From Candidatus Bathyarchaeota archaeon (GTDB lineage: Archaea; Thermoproteota; Bathyarchaeia; Bathyarchaeales; SOJC01): a stretch of 9,811 nt of DNA. Each line of letters starts with the position of its first letter. The stretch's first letter is position 1. The notes under the pieces are model-generated. The model had not been told where the DNA came from. It searched no databases and worked only from the letters and a program-made list of their open reading frames with translations. Made by a program: the position numbers and the translations under genes. The stretch lies in contig JAGLZJ010000024.1 in NCBI GenBank assembly GCA_023131555.1, forward strand, positions 1-9,811. The letters run 5' to 3'. Below are positions 5,597 through 9,811 of the stretch, one piece after another.

Positions 5597-5601
5597 TGCT
5601 G

Positions 5602-5609
5602 CACCCCCT
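5602..5609 (-). promoter_or_regulatory. Shine-Dalgarno site that fixes the radical SAM start
   Basis: AGGGGGTG on the minus strand lies between the TAA of the DUF2207-like gene (5615-5613) and the TTG at 5596, with a 5-base spacer. It supports a short 16-base gap and coupled translation of the two genes. Confidence 0.55.
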
Positions 5610-5612
5610 GCA

Positions 5613-7232
5613 TTATCCTGCCCCTCCCCCTGCGCAGGCACAGGCGCAGGAGACGCATGCACATGCACAAGCGCAAGCAGCGCATGCGCAGACGCAACTT
5701 GAGCGGTGATGCACTGGCTGATGCGAGGTCTTTGGTGGTTGCGACGCGGGGACTATTGCGTTGGCGAACTTCTCCAAGTTGCTGACGATGTTATTCGACG
5801 TCTTCTCTACAGCTGTGGCGATGTTGTTGGCGAATTCTGCACCCGGTATCTTGGGTGGTTGCCCAGACTTTGTCGGTGCATCCACATTCGGCTTAAATTC
5901 CGGTCGCGGATGATAGTGCTGGTACCCGAACCAGTACCATAACCAGAGAGATGAAGGCTCGAACACTCGGTTTCTGAAGGCTCTCCCCGTCTTCTCTTGG
6001 TGCTTTGGGTCCAGAAGCAGCCAGAGGAGGTGTTCATCGAAGAGTTTAGAAGACAACTTCGATGTTTCCGCCTGCTCTACTTCCCTCCAAGCCTTCTCCA
6101 CGACCCTTGAGTAGTAATCTACTGTATCCTTCCTGCAGTAACCGTGAAGCTTCTCCTCGACGCTGCGGTCTAGAAAAGTGATCGTCTCAGCTAAGAGCTT
6201 CTCGTCCAAGGTTCCATCCTTCTTCACCGCCTTCAAGAAATCAAGCTCATAATATCGAAGGGATTTCGCCGTTGAACTGGTCTTTCCCCCTTTAAATTTC
6301 TCTATCACTCTCAATCTCACTGAGGGCTCAGTAGCTGTTACCCACACGGCTCTTTTCTTCAGGAGGCTGTACAATATCTCAGTAACAATCATCTCAGGCT
6401 TGAGATCCAGAAGGCAAGAAGCCTCAACAGCAGTTAGCCCCCTTCTCAGGCCCAACGCCTCCATACTCACGACAGGTTTCAGGTAAGCCTTCTTCCGGAA
6501 GGCTAAGGCCACTCCGACGAGAACTAAGACTAGTACAATGAAGACTCCGATCCAAGGACCGTACTTTACAAGGAAATTTGGCTGAACTTCATAGTGTTCG
6601 ACGAACTCTTTCGGAAACGAAACGCCGAAGGCGTACTCAGCGTTTGGAGTGAGGTTCTCCCTCTCCCAGTAGACTGCAAAGGGTCCATCTGTGTAATCCG
6701 CGCTGTCCCATTCCACTCCAGTCAACGTTTTGACATCTGTCTCAGTCACCCCTTGCGGCATAACAATTCTGACGCGCAGATTGCCCACTTCCACGGGAAA
6801 CCATGAAGCGTTGAATTGCATTCCAACATTGCCTGGGTTCTCATCGTCTTCCCAGATCATCCGTCCGACATTCGTAGTCAAATTGAAGCGGACACTTTCG
6901 CCTGCTTCAATGTCTTCCACGTCTACTCGGACTTTGTAGTTTCCTTGAGAGCTTGTGTCGAGAGCCTGTAGTTCATTGTCATATTCGTCAAAAGCTTCGC
7001 CTATTGTGAAGTCAGCATTCGGTTGTCCTATCTCCACCCAATGCAGAGTTCCTTCGTCGCAGGCTATTTCAATGTCATAAAGAAGGTCAATTGTGCCATC
7101 TTGGTTGATCCAGATCTTCACCCACTCGTGATTCAGGTGGTAGATGAGGCTCTGAGCATTTACCGTAGAAGTTCCAAGAAACAGGACTATGGCTAAGGAG
7201 ATCGAAAGCAAGAGCATCCTATTTTTTACCAT
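5613..7232 (-). CDS. DUF2207-like membrane protein with a C-terminal Cys-Ala repeat tail
   Basis: This 539-residue protein has a signal peptide (about 1-26, ending VNAQS) and an extracytoplasmic beta-rich domain (30-215) with repeated aromatic strands, as in DUF2207 proteins. One membrane helix follows (about 225-246), then RKK and a cytoplasmic domain (250-432) containing a winged-helix-like stretch (LTAVEASCLLDLKPEMIVTE, 266-285). A Pro-rich linker (439-510) then leads to the tail: residues 513-534 are CVCACAACACACACVSCACACA, split here as CVCACAACAC plus ACACVSCACACA, with ten cysteines, then GGGAG. The protein body has only three other cysteines (58, 273, 366). Low-complexity Gly/Cys tails on such proteins are something I recall from other archaea and bacteria. 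Its ATG overlaps the stop of the zinc-ribbon gene (ATGGTAA), with GAGGAG just ahead, so the two are translationally coupled. Function is unknown; the tail is a likely target of the radical SAM enzyme downstream. Confidence 0.85.
   Translation of the reverse strand: MVKNRMLLLSISLAIVLFLGTSTVNAQSLIYHLNHEWVKIWINQDGTIDLLYDIEIACDEGTLHWVEIGQPNADFTIGEAFDEYDNELQALDTSSQGNYKVRVDVEDIEAGESVRFNLTTNVGRMIWEDDENPGNVGMQFNASWFPVEVGNLRVRIVMPQGVTETDVKTLTGVEWDSADYTDGPFAVYWERENLTPNAEYAFGVSFPKEFVEHYEVQPNFLVKYGPWIGVFIVLVLVLVGVALAFRKKAYLKPVVSMEALGLRRGLTAVEASCLLDLKPEMIVTEILYSLLKKRAVWVTATEPSVRLRVIEKFKGGKTSSTAKSLRYYELDFLKAVKKDGTLDEKLLAETITFLDRSVEEKLHGYCRKDTVDYYSRVVEKAWREVEQAETSKLSSKLFDEHLLWLLLDPKHQEKTGRAFRNRVFEPSSLWLWYWFGYQHYHPRPEFKPNVDAPTKSGQPPKIPGAEFANNIATAVEKTSNNIVSNLEKFANAIVPASQPPKTSHQPVHHRSSCVCACAACACACACVSCACACAGGGAG
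5616..5696 (-). other. Cys-Ala repeat tail, putative modified region
   Basis: This stretch encodes residues 513-539 of the DUF2207-like protein: cysteines at 513, 515, 517, 520, 522, 524, 526, 529, 531 and 533, alanines, valines and one serine between them, and a GGGAG end. The DNA is itself partly alternating purine-pyrimidine (5653-5669), but this follows from TGC and GCN codons and need not have any role as DNA. The pattern suggests metal binding, thioether cross-linking or disulfides. Confidence 0.7.
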
Positions 7233-7573
7233 TTCGGCTCCTCTGCAACTTCAACTGCCTTTCCGCAGTAGTTGCATGTGGCATAGGGCACACCGTCCCT
7301 TATTTTTATGCGATCGGGGTCGATTGAGGCTCCGCAACTCGGACATTGGATTGGAACCGCCTTCATTTCTCCTGAAAGTTCCACTCGGTGAACTATCCTG
7401 GCGGGCTTCTTGGAGATCATGTATAGGATTGTAACTATGCCGAAGCCTGTGATGAATAGAATGGCTGCAACTGCCAACCTTGAAGGGACATACGCGGAAG
7501 CCAATGCGAATATCACTCCGAAGAAGAAACAGATGATGGCTCCAATTGAGCCAAGCACGACTCTGATGTCCAT
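7226..7573 (-). CDS. Two-helix membrane protein with a C-terminal zinc ribbon
   Basis: The 115-residue protein has two membrane helices (about 6-27 and 33-53), joined by a very short turn, then a cytosolic part with a zinc ribbon: CPSC (Cys77, Cys80) and CNYC (Cys100, Cys103). The ATG at 7573 has AAGGGGT six bases ahead. The last codons overlap the start of the DUF2207-like gene by seven bases (ATGGTAA), so both products are likely made together and may form a complex in the membrane. It is the first gene of the operon that ends with the radical SAM enzyme. No catalytic residues are seen. A scaffold or adapter role is a guess from the ribbon and the gene order. Confidence 0.85.
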   Translation of the reverse strand: MDIRVVLGSIGAIICFFFGVIFALASAYVPSRLAVAAILFITGFGIVTILYMISKKPARIVHRVELSGEMKAVPIQCPSCGASIDPDRIKIRDGVPYATCNYCGKAVEVAEEPKW

Positions 7574-7603
7574 GTCTACCCCTTCATCATTCTAGCAGTT
7601 CAA

Positions 7604-7611
7604 CTTTATGC
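7604..7611 (-). promoter_or_regulatory. Candidate TATA box for the zinc-ribbon/DUF2207/radical SAM operon
   Basis: On the minus strand GCATAAAG is centred near 7607, predicting transcription from about 7581 and a leader of about 9 bases that holds part of the Shine-Dalgarno site of the first gene. It is the only TATA-like stretch in the 69-base gap. Confidence 0.4.
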
Positions 7612-7623
7612 CACTGTCGCGCT

Positions 7624-7640
7624 TGCGCGCGTATGTGTGT
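7624..7640. repeat. Alternating CG/TG tract
   Basis: TGCGCGCGTATGTGTGT alternates strictly for 17 bases, the longest such run outside genes here. A shorter CGCGC (7618-7622) precedes it. It begins two bases past the stop codon of the carboxykinase gene and precedes the operon promoter. Confidence 0.75.
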
Positions 7641-7642
7641 TC

Positions 7643-9235
7643 TTATCCAAAGACTGTGGAGATTTCAGGGTGGAGCAGGTCACTGATCTTGGAAATGGCT
7701 TTCTGTCTTATGTAGTTCAGTTTTTTCTGTTTTGCTTCGAATTCTTCTTTTGAATAGAGGTTTTCCGGGTGGAAATAGATGTCATCTACCAATCTGACTG
7801 CCTTTGGAACTTTGAACCCGCTGGGAGAGGATATCCAATCTTCTAACCCGCCTCTCAGTAGTGAGTCCAGGATAGCCATTGTGTGTTCTACTGTGATCTC
7901 CTTATACCGTTGCCCCTCCCCGATTCCTCCAGTGTTGAGCAAGAAGTAGTCTATGTGAGGCAGACCACTTAGGGTCTGGTAGAAACGATTAGTATGTTTT
8001 GCCCGATCTCCCGCTACAAATGGGTCGTAGAAGAATTGACTTGATATTTCTCCAGCTTGAGTTGGGTCACCTGCTGATGACTCCATTGCTTGTCCAAGAA
8101 TCATGAGGGCAACAGTCTGTTCAAGAGTTAACTTGGCGATAGCTGGAATCAGTGGTCCTCTTGTTATGAGTATCATGTTGTCAATTCGGTCAACGTCGAT
8201 GTAGGGGCTGGCGTGCATGAGGTCCCTTCTAGGTATGACTGCTCGTCCATTTGACGTTCTTTCAAGAATGTGGAAGTCCAGATCGCCATCGGGTGTTAGG
8301 TGAACGTTCTCGATGAATGTGTTTGGCTTTAGCAACCCGAAGAATATTTCACGCTGTTCTCCAGGAGTCACATCTTCTGTCTTGACAAACACTCCACCTG
8401 CTTCAAAGCCATGGAATGCGCCGGTTGGCATTAGGGTTCCACCGTCATCCTGGACAAGCCAAGACTTTTCCTTTCTCTTTCTCGCAAGGATTCGACAGGA
8501 AAGGGTTGTTTTTCCGTTTGCACTCAATGCGAGAAGTAGCGTTCTTACCTTCCGGTAGTCTCCGTGAACTGATTGGAGATAATCTTCCCTGCAGCCCGCA
8601 TGCAGGAAGATGCCCCCTCTCGTGGTCTTAGCAGCCCAATCCTCAGCGGCAAAGACTCCCTTTTTGTATTCCCCTATGTAGTTGCTGTTTCTAACGACTT
8701 TGACGACTCTGCCATCGGCTAGGAATGCCAGTCGTATTGTGATGTCCTTTTCAGGAAGCACCTTGGATTTGTTGGCTTCAAATTCGTCATCTGCAAAGAA
8801 TATGATGTGATAGTTGGGCTGAGGATTCTTCTCTTTCGTTGGTAGAAAGAGGTTTCTGCCTCCGTAACCAACATGAGCGAAGGAGTCCGGGATAATCAGC
8901 CTAACCGTGGTGCCGCTCTCGCTGTTGCCGACAATGCGATCGACTGAGATTAGTCTTTCTTCTAACAGTGTCTCTTCACATTTAACCAGTAATTGGCTTT
9001 CTTCATCACCAAATCTGTAATCCACGCTGTTTTTGGTGAACATTGCAGCTCGGGATGTGGGTTCGCTTTCGACGACAAAGTTGCCATACATTGTCTTCCT
9101 TATTCCCGGCTCTTTCTCAACAATCGATCTTAGCTCCTCATCAGAAGGGTTTGAGATAAGTCTCCTTTCCTCGCGAGCATCATCTCTGATTCTGTTGGCC
9201 ACATCTATGAATCTTTGCAGACTAAACTCAGCCAT
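7643..9235 (-). CDS. pckA: Phosphoenolpyruvate carboxykinase, ATP type, divergent
   Basis: At 530 residues it matches the length of ATP-type carboxykinases (about 540), which interconvert oxaloacetate and phosphoenolpyruvate in the cytosol at the gluconeogenesis/anaplerosis node. Landmarks align in order: YIGEYKKGVF (186-195), like the YGGEMKKGMF region, with Lys191-Lys192 at the metal site; the phosphate loop LSANGKTTL (237-245); QDDGG (262-266), equivalent to GDDEH; FEAGGVFVKTEDVTPGEQREIF (277-298), here named in two parts as FEAGGVFVKTED and VTPGEQREIF; ENV (309-311); RAVIP (331-335); KLTLEQT (368-374); and NTGGIGEG (434-441). The loop is altered: canonical GxSGTGKT reads ALSANGKT, losing two glycines, and DDE reads DDG. 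The metal-binding Lys and Asp are present. The ATG at 9235 lacks a clear ribosome site. It is transcribed just downstream of tRNA-Asp with its own TATA box. The altered loop leaves the choice of ATP, GTP or another donor open. Confidence 0.85.
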   Translation of the reverse strand: MAEFSLQRFIDVANRIRDDAREERRLISNPSDEELRSIVEKEPGIRKTMYGNFVVESEPTSRAAMFTKNSVDYRFGDEESQLLVKCEETLLEERLISVDRIVGNSESGTTVRLIIPDSFAHVGYGGRNLFLPTKEKNPQPNYHIIFFADDEFEANKSKVLPEKDITIRLAFLADGRVVKVVRNSNYIGEYKKGVFAAEDWAAKTTRGGIFLHAGCREDYLQSVHGDYRKVRTLLLALSANGKTTLSCRILARKRKEKSWLVQDDGGTLMPTGAFHGFEAGGVFVKTEDVTPGEQREIFFGLLKPNTFIENVHLTPDGDLDFHILERTSNGRAVIPRRDLMHASPYIDVDRIDNMILITRGPLIPAIAKLTLEQTVALMILGQAMESSAGDPTQAGEISSQFFYDPFVAGDRAKHTNRFYQTLSGLPHIDYFLLNTGGIGEGQRYKEITVEHTMAILDSLLRGGLEDWISSPSGFKVPKAVRLVDDIYFHPENLYSKEEFEAKQKKLNYIRQKAISKISDLLHPEISTVFG

Positions 9236-9274
9236 CGCGCAACCAACGCCACCTATTCAGGGGGAACGAACTTC

Positions 9275-9283
9275 GATATAACG
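9275..9283 (-). promoter_or_regulatory. pckA: Candidate TATA box for pckA
   Basis: On the minus strand CGTTATATC, centred near 9279, predicts transcription from about 9253 and a leader of about 17 bases. It lies between the 3' end of tRNA-Asp and the carboxykinase start and resembles the box proposed for the phosphoesterase gene (CTATATCG). Confidence 0.4.
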
Positions 9284-9308
9284 TCGATCTGTAGCCACAA
9301 GAGTTTAG

Positions 9309-9386
9309 TGGCGCCCTGGCCGGGATTTGAACCCGGGTCGAGCGGGCGACAGCCGCTTATACTAGACCGAACTATACTACCAGGGC
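9309..9386 (-). tRNA. tRNA-Asp (anticodon GUC)
   Basis: The minus strand folds into a full cloverleaf. The acceptor stem is GCCCTGG with CCAGGGC. The D arm is GTAT/GTAT with two G-U pairs. The anticodon stem AGCGG/CCGCT encloses CTGTCGC, which places GTC at 34-36. The variable region is CGAC, and the T arm is CCGGG-TTCAAAT-CCCGG. There is no intron. Discriminator G73 (9312) is a known aspartate identity base, and the 3' CCA is encoded (9311-9309), which is not universal in archaea. Length is 75 bases without CCA. Confidence 0.97.
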
Positions 9387-9429
9387 AACTCATATCAAAG
9401 ATCTTGCGAAATCCATAAGCATGAGGCGA

Positions 9430-9702
9430 CTACTTAAATTTATCTAGAACCACAACCGCCTGCTTGCGATAATAGGACCCATTAGAAATTTCAGACCAGA
9501 CTTTCGCAGAGGCTTCATTTTTGTACGATTGTATGCGTACATCTCCTGAAGATAAGTAGGTGCATTCAATAATAGAATGGCAAGTCAGTTCTCCTCCGTT
9601 TTTGAGACAGCGTCTTACTTGGAATCTAAGAGTGTATGAATGAGAAATACTCCCAAAATAAGCTGAGAACCAATTAAAGCATGCTGAAACGATTCGGTGC
9701 AA
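9430..9702 (-). CDS. Doubtful hypothetical protein, 90 residues
   Basis: A TTG at 9702 opens 90 codons, with a TAG stop just five codons upstream and no Shine-Dalgarno site, so the start is poor. No ATG or GTG start is available near the N-terminus. The C-terminal two thirds (RFQVRRCLKNGG, TCHSIIECTYLSSGDVRI, KVWSEISNGSYYRK) look protein-like, with alternating hydrophobics suggesting beta strands, and there are five cysteines. The 3' end overlaps the likely tRNA promoter. It could be a small gene, the remains of one, or chance. No family is recognised. If it is not coding, this 328-base stretch holds only the tRNA promoter and one short CG run (9702-9708). Confidence 0.3.
   Translation of the reverse strand: MHRIVSACFNWFSAYFGSISHSYTLRFQVRRCLKNGGELTCHSIIECTYLSSGDVRIQSYKNEASAKVWSEISNGSYYRKQAVVVLDKFK
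9431..9446 (-). promoter_or_regulatory. Candidate TATA box for tRNA-Asp
   Basis: On the minus strand AGATAAATTTAAGTAG contains a good archaeal TATA match (AAATTTAAGTA). It lies about 50 bases ahead of the tRNA 5' end, allowing a 20-25 base leader. A weaker GCTTATGG (9412-9419) lies at the distance expected for transcription starting at the tRNA itself. Confidence 0.4.
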
Positions 9703-9714
9703 GCGCGCAAGGTG

Positions 9715-9811
9715 CTACTCTAACTCTTCGTGTTTAGCCCTTCCTCTTCGGAGAAAGAAAGCCACGATGATTCCAAAGGTGGCTGCGGGAATCACGATGA
9801 CTAGCCAGTTC
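9715..9811 (-). CDS. C-terminal end of a membrane protein (partial)
   Basis: The last 96 bases of the window read on the minus strand as 31 codons and a TAG stop. They begin NWLVIVIPAATFGIIVAFFL, a membrane helix of about 20 residues, then the basic end RRGRAKHEELE. This is the usual end of a C-terminally anchored archaeal protein, with the positive side in the cytosol; many surface or secreted archaeal proteins end this way. The rest of the gene lies outside the window, so no function can be given. Confidence 0.7.
   Translation of the reverse strand, partial: NWLVIVIPAATFGIIVAFFLRRGRAKHEELE

Noticed and set aside
5613..5700. Cys-Ala tail as a frameshift artefact joining the membrane protein to the radical SAM gene
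   Set aside because: The tail ends in GGGAG with a normal TAA and a ribosome site follows at once for the next gene, so the reading frame looks intended.
5285..5942. Plus-strand ORFs of 166 and 78 residues across the Cys-Ala tail and radical SAM gene
   Set aside because: They run opposite two well-supported genes and contain Arg/His-rich low-complexity sequence that is simply the complement of the Cys-Ala codons.
9309..9386. tRNA-Asp as an attachment site for an integrated element
   Set aside because: The tRNA is complete, I see no second copy of its 3' end in the window, and no integrase gene is present.

Overview
The window looks like a chromosomal segment of an uncultured archaeon, most likely Candidatus Bathyarchaeia or a near relative. 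The support is a split tRNA-Asp-to-pckA layout with TATA-like boxes, Shine-Dalgarno sites with GTG and TTG starts, a signal-peptide protein with a single dockerin-type calcium loop followed by KNVNVTNWP (a combination I associate with Bathyarchaeia, from memory), a LigD-type 3'-phosphoesterase, and a DUF2207-like membrane protein with a Cys-Ala tail. The lineage is an inference.

Layout. Positions 1-2900 hold mostly plus-strand, loosely spaced genes: a 30-residue zinc-ribbon ORF (minus, 133-225), a zinc-ribbon/charged-helix protein (320-592), a secreted dockerin-like protein (869-1435), a four-helix membrane protein (1692-2270) and a NimA-like FMN-binding protein (2362-2895). Three copies of a palindromic element flanked by TG/CA runs sit in the gaps here. 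Everything from 2963 to the end reads on the minus strand. In transcription order: the 3' end of a membrane protein (9811-9715), a doubtful 90-residue ORF, tRNA-Asp(GUC), a divergent ATP-type phosphoenolpyruvate carboxykinase (9235-7643), a three-gene operon (7573-4250), a second FMN split-barrel protein (4198-3731), and a LigD phosphoesterase that appears to be what is left of a larger ligD gene (3690-2963).

The most interesting unit is the operon at 7573-4250: a two-helix membrane zinc-ribbon protein, a DUF2207-like membrane protein whose C-terminus is ten cysteines alternating mainly with alanine and ending GGGAG, and a radical SAM enzyme with an N-terminal PqqD-like peptide-recognition region and a C-terminal SPASM cluster domain. 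The genes overlap or nearly touch, and each has a Shine-Dalgarno site just ahead. This is the arrangement expected if the radical SAM enzyme modifies the Cys-Ala tail of the membrane protein, a RiPP-like maturation of a membrane-anchored protein. That function is a hypothesis.

A second theme is alternating purine-pyrimidine DNA. Runs of (CG)n, (CA)n or (TG)n of 9-17 bases lie in most gene gaps: 1503, 2304, 2944, 3599 and 7624 for CG, and 91, 751 and 1541 for CA/TG. One of them lies exactly where a LigD polymerase-like N-terminal peptide stops and a ligase-like tail begins.
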